The notes beneath the pieces were generated by a model. The model had not been told where the DNA came from and searched no databases. It saw nothing but the letters and a program-made list of their open reading frames with translations. Shown piece by piece: positions 47,343 to 58,863 of a DNA stretch of 64,000 nucleotides (position 1 is its first letter; each line of letters begins with the position of its first letter). A program made the translations under genes and the position numbers. The stretch is from contig NC_053182.1 in the NCBI RefSeq assembly GCF_905163445.1, positions 6,138,001 through 6,202,000 on the forward strand, written 5' to 3'. The stretch is from Pararge aegeria. Its lineage: Eukaryota > Arthropoda > Insecta > Lepidoptera > Nymphalidae.

Positions 47343-50097
47343 CTACTCTTTTTCAGACAGTAAACTTCCGAAAACAGCAGCAGGTATTTCTTTTTTCTGT
47401 ACAGGTGCAACTTCTTCATCTTCATCTGCACTATTTTCTGATTCTTCCTCATCAATATCAATTTCGTCAGGATTTACAACCTTATCAGCTTCTTTAAGAC
47501 CTTGAGTTTCACCTCTAACAAATAATATGTTGCCTTTGTTTTGAACAGCCATTTCTGCTGCTTTAGCCTCTAACATTCTCATGCCATCTTTCATTCCGGG
47601 AGCAAGATCAGACACTGTGCCAGCTGCCTGTGCTGCTGAACTTAACATTTGAGCTGACATCATGTTCACTTGAGTGTTATATGTAGCTTGTACACTTCTC
47701 TTAATTCTAAGCATTTCACGCATTGTGTCCTCATTTCCATGTCTAACTTCAAATTCTTTCCAAGTGTTCCAAAAGTCTGCAGTAATGCGAGGATCACACA
47801 TTTGACTACAATGTGCATAAATTGCACGTGCTCTGTCGATTTCACCCAATCGTGTTTCCATTTCAGAAAAACGTATACACATTTCTCTTGCCTTCCCATC
47901 TTGCAGAGTTTCAATTGCCTTCTCATATATTTGCCTTGTTTTTGGTACACCGTATATCTCAGCTGCTTTCTTTATGTAGATATTAAACATTTCAAACATC
48001 TGTTCTGGCATAACTGCTGTTGTAGCTCGTTCATACACAGACATGGCATGTCTGGCTAAACCATGTTCTTCTTCCAATTTAGCATATAGAAGAAAGATTG
48101 ACTTTGCAAATTCAGGTGGACAATGCTCTAGGCACTGTTCAAAGAGATCTCTAGCTCTTTCCAGTTTTGTCCCTCCATATCTCCTTAAAAACTTGGTCAA
48201 ATATGTGTTCCAAATATCATATACATTTGGCCATTTGAAAAGTGCTATACCTTTTTCATATGCTCTGAAAGCTTCTTCAAAATAATTGTGTTCCTCCAAA
48301 AATAGGCCATAATTAATAATAATTTGTGGTGTTGCTATTTTTAGATCAATAATATGGTCATAGACAGCTTTACAAGATGTGTATGTACCAAAACTTTCTT
48401 CCAAATCAGCATACATGGACCATACTTTTAAAGACTTGTACAAACGCATTTGCACTGTCTCATTGTCATCATGATAAGCTACTTTTCGGCTGGGTAGTAC
48501 TGTAGCTTTTTGCATTAACATTAGGGCATCTTCATAGTTTTCATGTTTAATTTCCATTTCTGCCCATTCACACCAAACTGAAGCCAGGTCATCAACTTTT
48601 GCATAATTTACTTGGGTTGCTTTTTCAAAAATTAATCGGGCATCATCAATTTGGTCATTACTTTCATAAAATTTAGCAAAACCCACCCAAAGGGTGTAAA
48701 GCTTTCCTACAGCTAATTTTGGATCTACTGTCTGCACTGCTTCTGTGTATGTATCAATAATTTCATGAGGTTTTCCTTCATAAAGTTTCACTCTCTTATG
48801 CCATTCAGCAACATTATGTGGGTTTTGTCTTAAAAGAACTGAATTTAGAAGTAGTAATCTTCTCTCCATTAAATATTCAAATCTTGCTAGTCTGAGTTCT
48901 AAGTCGATGTCATCATCTTCTGTAGGATTCAACTTTTTAGCAACTTCTTCCATTTTTTTACTCAGGCTAAGTTCCTCAAATTGTGCATATGCATCAAAAA
49001 CTTGAGTAAAGTCTCTAACAGTAGTGACTGTTTGTATGGCTTCTTCATATATATCTCTTGCTCTCTCAAAAAGACCACTCCTAACATAGTAGTCTGCTAA
49101 GGAGTTCCATAGGTGTCCCAACTGATCAGTATAGCGCCTCAGTCCACCTCTTATTATAGCATCAACATTAAGTGAATGAATTTTGTCTGGATTTTTGGAT
49201 ATGAGTTCACAAAGCTCATTCCAAAGCTGATGATTTGACTTCCCATGCTTGGATTGAAAGTTTTCATTGTTGACAAGCTGAGCCAATTTAACTGCTGCTT
49301 CATCTAACTTTTCTATTACTATTAAATAATCAATATATTCTTCGGTGTCTTCTGGGCATAGCTTGAGATATCTTCTGAACACTCTCACAGCTGTTTCAGG
49401 GATATTGTGTTTCTTAAGAAAATTAAGATAAAGTGGCCAAATTCTATGATGTTGGGTAATAGGTAATGCTCTTAAAGCACTGTCAAATGCTTTTCTAGTA
49501 ATAGTTATTTTACATTGATCAGTTAGAAAAGTGCAGTAATCCATCCAAAGTCTTGGCATTTTATGCATGAATACAAGTGACCTTTCAAAACAATTATTGA
49601 CATCTTCATAGGCCGGATCTGTTATGCAGCGGCCCCTGATTTGTGATCTTCTTATTTTAAGATAATTATACCACAGTTTAAAGGAGCCAGGTAATTCTTT
49701 AAGGGCTCTCTCATAGATCATATTAATTTCATGTTTGGGAGCTGCTTTTTTGTGTTCTATGTATCTAAGCCAATGTTTTACTGAGAATGGATTTCTTAAT
49801 ATTTCTTCTTCATATGGTAAATCTTCCTCAGTCTGTAAATTTTAATAAATTATTTATATTAAATCTTTACACATAGGTTAGTTTTGCCGTTATGCGAATT
49901 ACGAAAGCAAAGAATAACGCACATACTGTGATTTATTATCCACACAATTAGAAAGCCTATAATGTTTAATATTTACTGTAATTTATTAGGTCAATCATTT
50001 TAATTGATAGCTACATAGTAATCGGTTTGGCAGTTTGAAAGACGAATTAGTTACTTACAAAAAATATATCAATTTCTTTTCCATCGAGCGTTGGCAT
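47343..50097 (-). CDS. XAB2: pre-mRNA-splicing factor SYF1 / XPA-binding protein 2
   Basis: Two minus-strand exons: 50059-50097 (ATG and 13 codons, donor TTTT|GTAAGT) and 47343-49832 (acceptor TTTACAG) give 842 residues, close to human XAB2 (855). The protein is an almost continuous array of HAT (half-a-TPR) helical repeats. Family blocks are TEEDLPYEEEILRNPFSVKH near the start, DPAYEDVNNCFERSLVFMHK, PRLWMDYC, SLNVDAIIRGGLRRYTDQLG, VRDFTQVFDAYAQFE, DVDDLASVWCEWAEME-like text, and EIDRARAIYAHCSQMCDPR. The C-terminus is acidic (ADEDEEVAPVQ) and ends AAVFGSLLSEKE. SYF1/XAB2 is a scaffold of the NineTeen-related complex in the active spliceosome, and in vertebrates also links to transcription-coupled repair. 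One long coding exon is unusual for a gene of this age and may reflect intron loss. It is convergent with FBXO42 and divergent from Flacc. Confidence 0.95.
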
Positions 50098-50898
50098 TAT
50101 GCTATTTGAAAGATAAAATAAACTTTGAAACTATTTTTTTAAAACTAAATTGATAAACACTGTATTCACAGTGTTTAATTATTTTGTAGGTATTGTTATT
50201 TGTGTGACGTTAAGGACCACAGATTATTGATAAGCATATGAATATTTGTTAGTAAGTATATTAATGTACTAGTCTGTGGTATATGAACCACAGGAAAAAA
50301 ACATAGCCGCAGATTAAACTAAATAAAACCTCTTTCTGCTTCGTGTTTTATAAGAATGAGCTTACAATGCTATGATTATACAAATAACACTAATAATACT
50401 AATAATATTATAATGTTTATGAACAAATACTACTCTACACAAATTCTATTCAAATCAAAATATATTTTGCGTAGTGTATCGTTTTGCACATTTTCTTTTC
50501 TTAAAAGCATGACACAATTAAAAGCCGAGAAGCAATAAAAATATAACGTGATCAAAGAGGATATAGACGCTTGAGATAGAAGGTTAACAAAAGAGGTCGG
50601 GGTAAGCTCGGTTATAGAAAGGCCACCTAAATTAAAAATAAATAATAAAGGGTCTGTGCGAAAGGCAACCACAGACTAGGAAATACGGAGTTGGGAGATA
50701 GGAAAAAAAAATACGCGATCGATTTTTTCTGAATCAGGCAAATAAGTTTTGAGTGTGGACAATTTATTCAGCTTAGGTTATTTGTTTGATTTGTCATAAT
50801 TTCAGTTCGAATAATATACTTAGTAGATAACTCTCTTTGTACAGGAGATGTGTTTCTTTAATAAACGATATCGGTGAGACCAATGTTTTTTCATTATA
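50098..50898. promoter_or_regulatory. divergent promoter region of XAB2 and Flacc
   Basis: Only 801 bp separate the two start codons, so both promoters must lie here. No TATA box or clear core motif could be assigned on either side. An AT-rich middle is enclosed by the 12-bp inverted repeat described separately. Confidence 0.5.
50269..50679. mobile_element. possible MITE with 12-bp terminal inverted repeats
   Basis: CTAGTCTGTGGT (50269-50280) recurs inverted as ACCACAGACTAG (50668-50679), 411 bp apart. A target duplication was not obvious. If real, a transposon occupies half of the XAB2/Flacc promoter region. Chance or another repeat class is possible. Confidence 0.35.
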
Positions 50899-53800
50899 AT
50901 GTCAAAACAAGGAAAAAGAAAAATCACCGTCGAGTTACCGAAAACAAAAGACCTATCTAATAGACCAAGTGTATTTGAACGTCTCGGTACTAAGAAGTCT
51001 TCGAGCGCGAAAAAAGCCACGGAACATTGTAGACAGTGGGCCCAACACGGCAGCTGTGCGTACGGTAAGAGTTGTAAGTTTGCGTCTACTCACACCTTGA
51101 TAAGCCCATCGAAGCAGCGAGCAGCAAACAATAATGAGAAACGTTTAAAAGATGATCCTAAAAGCAGACTGCATTCTACTGTAGTTGTCAGGTCAGGCCG
51201 AAGCCCGGATGGTGAGATCGACAACTGGGACCAAAATGACTTAGAATATGCGGATACCGACGTTCTCGAGAAGAGGCGCCAGCAGTTGCAACGTGAGTTA
51301 GAACTGCAACTGAAAATGGACTCTAATAAAGACAACCGGAAGGACAAAAAGAAAACAGTGTCAAGCTCATCGTCTTCTAGAAGTTCCAGCTCATCCAGTG
51401 TTTCAACATCATCTTCAGATGGCAGTACTTCATCATCCTCATCTGGCAGGTAATAATAACTATGCATAATGTTTTATGTTAACCTTTATTCCATGAAACG
51501 CATTAGTCTCTACTATAGACTGGAGACAATACAGCATATGTGTGAGATCTAAGTATTTCTTTAAAAGGATCCTTATATAACATTAACTTGGGGTCTTTCA
51601 CAACTTTGTCTGTGTATTCAACCTTAAAAGATAGACATGCTACCGCTGACATTTTTAGAACTAGAAAGGGGAATAACTTTGTCAGTGGTGTGCATAGAGG
51701 GTATGCACAGGGCATGCAGATCATATAAAATGAAGAAAATCTCCAGTACAAGTTATAAATATTTAACTTTTTATAACTCCCACTGGAGAATTTTGTCATT
51801 TTATATCATCTGCATACCCTGTGCATACCCTCTATGCACTCCACTAAACTTTGCCATACATGATTTTATCAAAACTTCAACAGTTTATGCAGTGAAAGCT
51901 CTCAAAAGGAAAAAAAACCTGGTTCTTGAAAAAACCTTGACATTCTTCATTGGTGCTATGCTCTTTTTGGTCTTAGCGTAATTATATGAAGCCTAACGCT
52001 TTGCTCAAAAATGGGCTATCCAACACTGAAAGAATTTTTCAATTTGGACCAGTAGTTCCTGAGATCATTGTATTCAAGTAAACATTTACAAATTAGTATA
52101 AGATAATAACATATACTAAATGCTCTACTGCTAGGCTTAGGCTTCTTTTTTAATAGAAAGATTGATTTTGATCATTCACATAGCTCCATACATACAGGTT
52201 GTCTTGAGAATTTTTTATTTTAATTAATTACTTAGTTTTAAGTGACAATGTGGGATTGAGATATACACTTTTACAACATGATGCATACATTTAAAAAATG
52301 TGTAAAAACGCATCTAGTACAGCGAGGTTATTATACATTTGATGAATTCCTCAATGACAAGGTAGATTGGAAGCAGCCAGCCTCGCTCTTATCTCCCGCA
52401 AGATAGTAAAATGATTGTAAATGTTGATGTTGGAAAAGAGCAACTACTGAGTTTCTTGCCGGCTCTTCTCGGTAGAATCTGTTTTCCGAACTGGTGGTAG
52501 AGTCACTACAAACATACATATTTGACGTTTCAAAAGTGCTTATAAAGTAGGCCTACTTGAAATAAATGAATTTGAATTTGATAACCTGAAGACTGAACCT
52601 GAACATGGCTGATTGTTTATGGTTTTTTCCACAGACAAGGAGAATATAAGAAGTTCTCATATTGTTTCTCTTAAATTTATAGTTGGCAACAGAAACTAAT
52701 AAAACTGAATAATAGCAGCAAAGTGCCCATTTTTTAAATTCTATAGAATATGTAATTTTTGTTGTTTGTTTCTTGTTATATTTGTAACTAAAAACATTAA
52801 CGCTGTAGTCATAGTTCAGCCTAGACATTAATTTTCAATGTAGATTAAAAACTATATTGGCTTGGCCATGTTATATGTTTTAACTACAGCAAAGCAAAAT
52901 AAGGTATTTAACATATAGATGTTCTACTTCCAGTATGGATGCAGTTTTGCAAGTATGTAGTGTTAAATATAGTTTAATATATATTAATATACCAAGTAGG
53001 CTGCTTACTGGGCCTAAACCATACTCTCAAAAGTGGGCGTACGACATGAACCCATACTAGGGCCATTGCCAACAAACACCTTATTACTGGTGTGCCCTCA
53101 CCAAATTCATTGGTCCCACAAACTGGTGACTTCGTCCAGTGCATCAAATAATGGCATTCAGTAACTATATCTGAGCGCATTCATATTAAGTTTCTTACCC
53201 ATATCTTATTTCAGCTGAATGAATTTATGGTTTGCTGGTATTAAATTATTTTATTATTAAGAACTCCAGTTAAATTTGAAAAGTGTCTTAAACTTTCTAG
53301 TAACTTTACCCACTTTATAATTGACCCTTTATTAATGTACTTTTTGCATGACTTGCTTGAAATGTTAAGAACAACTTTCCACATTGAGCCTAAAACATTA
53401 TTAGCATTATATCAAAACAAAGTTAATGCTTCATTTGTCTATCACTCAGCAAATTTTATGAAGAAAAAAAATTAAAGGTTCTACTTGCCTAATTTTTTTG
53501 TTAACCTTCTATCACTTTGTAGTTCTGAATAATATTCTTCTTTTAATTCCCTGTTCATCTACCAATAATACCTATATCAATTTTAATTGCTTTGTGGTAA
53601 TCAATTTTAATATGTGGGTAACTTACAATTCTGTGCCACTAATTAAATTTAATTTTAGAGATGCTAAAAGGAGGGGTAAAAAAGGAAAATTAAAAAGGAA
53701 CTCTAGTTCATCATCAGAATGTGATATACCTTCCAAAAAAAAGTTAATAAAAACTGATGTAATGAAAAGAGATAAAAGTGAATCAAAAAAAGTTCTCTTA

Positions 53801-56800
53801 AAGAAAAATGATAGTAATTTGATAAAAAAACATGAAGCTAACAAAAAGAAAAACCTTTCAAAGGCAATTGGTAAGAAATCTTTATCACCTGGTAAAAAAT
53901 CGGGAGGGACACCGCCAATAACTTCGAAAAATGTACTATCAAAAACCGCTACAAAACATGTTAAGTCTCCACAAAGAAAAGAAAGAAACAGAAGTGCATC
54001 ACCTAAAGATAAAGATAAAGACAGAGATCGAATAAAGGATAAAGATAGGGAAAAAGATCGAGATAAAGATCGTGATAGGGATCGTACTAGGCGCAGCCGA
54101 TCACCTAAAAAAGGTCGTTCTACGTCTCGTTCTCGAGCGAATCCAAAAGACCCTAGAAAGAAAGATAGTTCAGAGAGAAGTAGGCCAGTATCGCCTAAGA
54201 AACAAGTGAGAAGAGATGGCAGTGCTGAAAGACATAGAAAACGGTCACTTAGCAGAGATAGAGACAGAGGACACAAAGACAGATCATTAGAGAGAAAAAA
54301 AGATAAACATGATGATAAGGAGAGACATGATAGGAAAGATAGAGGACGTGATCGAAACAAGGACAGTAAAAGAGATGATTCAAAACGACGTGGTCGTGAT
54401 CGTGGTTTGGGTGGTAGTAGAGGTGACAAAGGTTTAGAAAAACCAAATAAACCAATGCAAAGATTGCTCCCAAGACCAGAAGAACGTTTAGCTGCCTTAG
54501 CTGCAATATCTAACCGGGCTTTAGAGTCTGACAAAAATTCTACTAATTCTAAAGATCGACAAGATACGCAGTCCGAAAGAGGCGGTCGCAAACAAGACCG
54601 AATTGAAAGAGATAGATCCAATAAAAGGGAGCGGATGGATAGTATAGAAAGGGAACAAGGCGAATTCGATGTAGCAATGGATCGTCAATATGACCACGGT
54701 CATGGCATTGATCATTACGATAGATTAGATGATCGTTATGATAGTGTTACGCGAGAAGGTGAACGGTCTCCTGGTTACAATATTCAAGGCAGGGATAGGC
54801 ATTATGATCCAGGTTATGACATGCCTGGACCGCCGCGAGGATACCCTGACGATGACGATCGGATATATGGGGATGCTATGGGTGACCCCAGAGGAATAGA
54901 AATGGGTAAGTTTAATAATCCGTGTTTATTTCATCAACTGATTTCATTTTTACCTAATATATTTGTAACTAGCGGTATCTCGCGACTTCGTCGGCGTATT
55001 AGACTACCTTATAAAATTGACATGTGTTGTTCTGGACTGTTTTTTAGAATTTAAAGAGGAAAAATTCCGTCATACTTACTACTTACTTCCGTCCGCGTAA
55101 CGTTTACAGTTTATCGCGAGCATCGGAATCTCTCAAAAGGATATTTTCTGCTGTTTCTGGATCATTTCTTATGAGTAGCGTTGTCGTGGTAACTTTTTGT
55201 CGTTGCTTGATGTTATATATATATATATACTTAAGCCGATAAATAGACTATCCAACACAAAAATTATCCAATTCGAACCAGCATTACTGAGATTAGCGCG
55301 TTCAACTAAACAAACTCAAAAGCTTTATAAAATTATAGCTGACCCGTGCGAAGTTGGCACGGGTCAGCTATACTGTGCTTAAAAATTTTTACTCGTGTTG
55401 AAATTATGAATGTGGTTTGGTTAATATTGAGTGCTATTATTTATTTCCTGACTTCCAAAATGAGGATATATTTTGACTGCATATGTATTTGCATCCCAAT
55501 TTAGCTATGTTACCAGGTTTCAAATGAGTGAATGAAATGATTATGATACATAAATAATGTTTATTTTTATTGTTCAAACTTTCTCTATATACTATAGCGG
55601 TCCCTCGCGACTTCGCGTATGCGTCAACCACGAAAAATAGTCATAATAGAGTATAAAGATTGAAGAAATTTTAAATTAAACCATATCTGCTTTTCGCGGA
55701 GTATAGCAAATTAAGCTTAATTTTCATAAAATATCACGGTATTCCGCTAAGTATCGCCTGCTTCTATCCAATATGTAATAGTATTATTTGGTACAAAAAT
55801 ATTATACGGTCCTACAGGAGCTAACTCGATTTAAGCCGACATAGATTATTTCTAAATTGATTAAAATGTTTAACATATAAAAAAATCGACTAATAGAATT
55901 AAAAACGATGGTCGCCTTTTCTCCCTATCTCTAAGTTTCTAATTTAACCAGTCGTTCAAATTATAAGCAGTAAAAGGGAAAAATCTTTAGTTTTAAATAC
56001 TTAAAAAGACAAGTTTACTCATTTTGGTAAGAATTTATAATTTTTTATACTATGATCAATAAACTTGGCCTAGAATTTTAATATTTTATTTTACTCTTTG
56101 TTACTTAAATATAAAAGTTATACATAATCTGTCTCTTAAGTTTATTTAGACGTTATCAAGCTTTGCAACTTTTCTCCAGAACTCGATCATATAACTCTCA
56201 CCGACCACCGTTAAGGCAGCGTTCGTAAGAAAGGTTTTCTTTCGACCGTTTTTTCTCAGATTTACTTTGCAAATCCGAGTACCAAGAAAAGTTCTTTTTC
56301 AGTTTTCAGGCGAATATATTGCCTATAGCAACCACAAATAAAATGGCTTCATATTGTTAAAAGCATTTTCAAAATCGGTTCATTAGATCCACAGATTACC
56401 CCCGACAGTATCACAAGCTCAAAAATTTACAATCATTACCTCTTTATAATATTAAATAGTATAGAGTATAGGTAACAATCGTTTTAAAGGTTACGACGAC
56501 CGGCGACCGCATCGTGATCATTCTTGGGAAGGGCGATCAGGCTCCTTAGACCGTGAGCGCGGTTATATGCATCCTCGTAAAGAATGGGATAATGAAGAAT
56601 ATCGCGGCCCTGGCGATTGGGGTCGGGAGCGGCATTGGCCATTACACGAACCTCAGGTAAAATGTATTTATTTTCTATTTTTTATGTACCATTTTATTTG
56701 TACTAACACCATATTTTAAAAATGAAGATTTATAATCACGTAATATATTTTTAAATCTTTCTATAGGTAAGTTGGTTTCGTCATTCCTGGTACTCGTATG

Positions 56801-58863
56801 AACCTATCGACCATCGCAAAAGAATTCAAAAATCCTGCCTTATCCTGTCCCATATATTCCTTGGATGTCCATATCCTCATTTTGGTATGCGTTAAAGCTG
56901 TTGTTTCAAATATATATGTAAAATTTACGTTTTCTACCAAACTTTATTATGTTTGTCTTAGATGAACGAATGGGGTGACAAGGAACAGGATGTAGAAGGT
57001 TGGCACCATCGTGGTCATCCATCCGGACCTCATCGTGGTCGCATGCATGGTGGGGATTTTTATTGCAAAATCGTAATATTTATTTAAGAAATTCTAATAA
57101 TAATAATGTTCTTTTGGTGATAATAGATGATTACAATCGTGGAGGTAGAATAGATCATGGACGGAATGAAGGTAATAAAAGACGCGCTCCTAGAAATGAA
57201 ACAGAAACTGCAAAGGAACCAGCGCCTGCAACTCAAACAGCTCCAGTTACGCAGCCTGAAGAACAGGATGCTGAAGACAAACCACCTATCCCTGATGATT
57301 TAAGTGAAATCAGCGATGATCCTGATGACATTTTGGAAAGAGAAGATGTAAGTTATTATTAAACTATTTAAAATATGTCGAAGTGTAATATATGTAATAA
57401 TGTAATAAGTATTTTATAATTATTGTAATGTAAAAAAGTAACAATCAGATTTACTTTTCAGATGATGGATCAAAACATCGATGAAAACAGTCAAACTGAT
57501 CAGCCAAATGAAGAAAGCATTCCTAAGCTAGATGGTTCAGAAAAAGAGTCTACCCAGGCAATACTTATGAGAATTTTACTAATAAGCTTTGATGTCAATG
57601 TTTTAAAGCTTATGCGATAGCTGGGCTGACAATAGGATTCAAAGATTTCGGCGAATTTTTATCATCTTAAACGAGTCTTCATAATAGGAATTGCTTCTAT
57701 AGTAAAATTAGATTTTTATTGACGATTAACAGTAGTTTATTTGTTTTTATTTAGGATACAAGTGGTGCTTGCGAAGAAAAGGAATCTCACGAAGGCAAAG
57801 ATGAAGAAGATGTTGCTAATTTAGATTTTGAGGAAATATCTGATGGCGAATTAGAAGAAGAAAGGACACGAGGTACAACTACAAAAATCGTATTTCTATA
57901 CGATTACCTAAATGTTTAAATATGTTGCTAGAATATTTAGTTATGTTCGTTGTTTTTTTTGAACGTTGCAGCTGGTCTTGGTGACGCTCTCGGTGTAGAT
58001 TGGGCTAGTCTTGTTGCCGATGTTCATCGACGCGAGCAGACCGCCCCGGCCGGCGGCGCTCGAGACCGATGGAGGCCTGAACGAGTGTTGTCCAGAATAG
58101 GCCTCTCCATAGAAATGGCGGGAAAGGATACAGTTCAAAACATACTGCAGCAGAACGCTAAGTCACTTCAGGCGGAGAAGAAAATAACTGGGGCTGACGG
58201 AAATAAAACTAGTTTGGTTAACGGCACACATGAAGATAATTTGCAAAAATCTGATTTTCCGACAGACATCAAAGATTTGCATCCAGTGGCTGCTATTCAG
58301 GTGAGATATAAATTATTATAATTTCTCCTCTGAATGGCTGGACACGAAAGGCACATGTATGTGCATTGTGAAAATTCTACAAGAGACAATGTTATGTCAT
58401 TTTCAACAAATTGACGTTTAAACACGTTCATTAGTAAAAAGATGCAACATCGACCCTGAAGTTTCTTACTAGTATTTAGTATTTAACAACTCCATCTGAT
58501 GTCTCAACAGTCTAACCTCAAAAGTACCAAAGACATTTTTCCTCAAAGGGCTTTGTCAAGTTAGTTACTCAGTTATATACTTTTGTCATAATTGATTCTA
58601 CAAGGTTCGGCCTACAAACTTATTAATATGGAATGTTTAAATAACAGGTAGCAACGGAGAAACGGAAACGACAGCGCGCAGTTTTATTTGGATCTGGTTG
58701 CGAAATTACGCGCGGATTGAGCGCGAGACGCGACCTGGCACTCCGCCGATACCTGTGTCACTTGCCAGTGGCCGAGCGGACCGGGCAATCGCGTGTTGCT
58801 CCACAGCCATCATTGTTCCACGCTGCCCGTTCATTGTTGATGCAAGCACCAGTCTCCGGCTGA
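50899..58863 (+). CDS. Flacc: Flacc/ZC3H13, m6A writer complex subunit
   Basis: Nine coding exons join in frame to 1010 residues: 50899-51449, 53659-54905, 56490-56656, 56962-57049, 57127-57347, 57462-57557, 57755-57872, 57972-58300, 58648-58863. The start has the family motif RPSVFERLG followed by a CCCH-like finger (C44, C53, C59, then H65). Exon 1 ends in a poly-Ser stretch; exon 2 is Lys/Arg/Asp-rich low complexity with SR-like repeats. The C-terminal part keeps EISDDPDDIL, FEEISDGELEE, LGVDWASLV and a last exon with AVLFGSGCEITRG and ARRDLALRRYL, matching the conserved end of ZC3H13. In flies Flacc bridges Nito/Rbm15 to Fl(2)d/WTAP in the nuclear m6A complex. Intron 1 (2.2 kb) contains a hAT MITE and intron 2 Helitron-like pieces. 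The finger spacing, one GC donor and one GTGGGG donor are odd (see findings). Confidence 0.88.
51684..51846. mobile_element. hAT-type MITE, subfamily 2, in Flacc intron 1
   Basis: 163 bp. The start CAGTGGTGTGCATAGAGGGT and the end ACCCTCTATGCACTCCACTA are inverted. Flanks AACTTTGT (51676-51683) and AACTTTGC (51847-51854) are an 8-bp target duplication with one mismatch. Sister copy at 60272-60465. Confidence 0.85.
52008..52095 (-). mobile_element. Helitron-like fragment in Flacc intron 1
   Basis: GGGCTATCCAACACTGAAAG, GACCAGTAGTTCCTGAGATC and TATTCAAGTAAACATTTACA: the reversed 5' part of the lepidopteran repeat whose fuller copy is at 54968-55372 in intron 2. Borders approximate. Confidence 0.5.
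54968..55372 (-). mobile_element. Helitron-like element in Flacc intron 2
   Basis: Read on the minus strand it ends with GACGAAGTCGCGAGATACCG, then CTAGT at 54968, the Helitron-like 3' end. Its 5' side (about 55270-55330) holds CAGCATTACTGAGATTAGCG and CAACTAAACAAACTC, as in known family members. It begins 62 bases past the exon-2 donor, so the exon ends just before it. A perfect 16-bp-stem hairpin closes the far end. Confidence 0.6.
55334..55372. repeat. perfect 16-bp-stem hairpin
   Basis: TATAGCTGACCCGTGC (55334-55349) pairs exactly with 55357-55372 around a 7-nt loop. It sits at the 5' side of the Helitron-like element. Confidence 0.85.
55592..55830 (-). mobile_element. second Helitron-like terminus in Flacc intron 2
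   Basis: ACTATAGCGGTCCCTCGCGA followed by CTTCGCGTATGCG has the same build as the terminus at 54968 (AGCGGT, CTCGCGACTTCG). Only the end is recognisable; the rest, to about 55830, is guessed. Confidence 0.4.

Noticed and set aside
47343..49832. Crooked neck (crn) as identity of the HAT-repeat gene
   Set aside because: Both are HAT-repeat splicing factors, but the specific blocks (DPAYEDVNNC, SLNVDAIIRGG, AAVFGSL) are those of SYF1/XAB2.
51090..51467. 125-codon minus-strand frame
   Set aside because: Antisense of the poly-Ser end of Flacc exon 1; acidic low complexity produced by the complementary codons.
53623..54621. 332-codon open frame on the minus strand
   Set aside because: It is the antisense of Flacc exon 2. 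The repetitive Lys/Arg/Asp codons leave the opposite strand open and give a Ser/Leu/Arg-rich nonsense protein.
57000..57362. Continuous 120-codon plus frame across the short Flacc intron
   Set aside because: Its first part is out of frame with the upstream exon; splicing 57050-57126 keeps the conserved frame, so the continuous frame is an accident.
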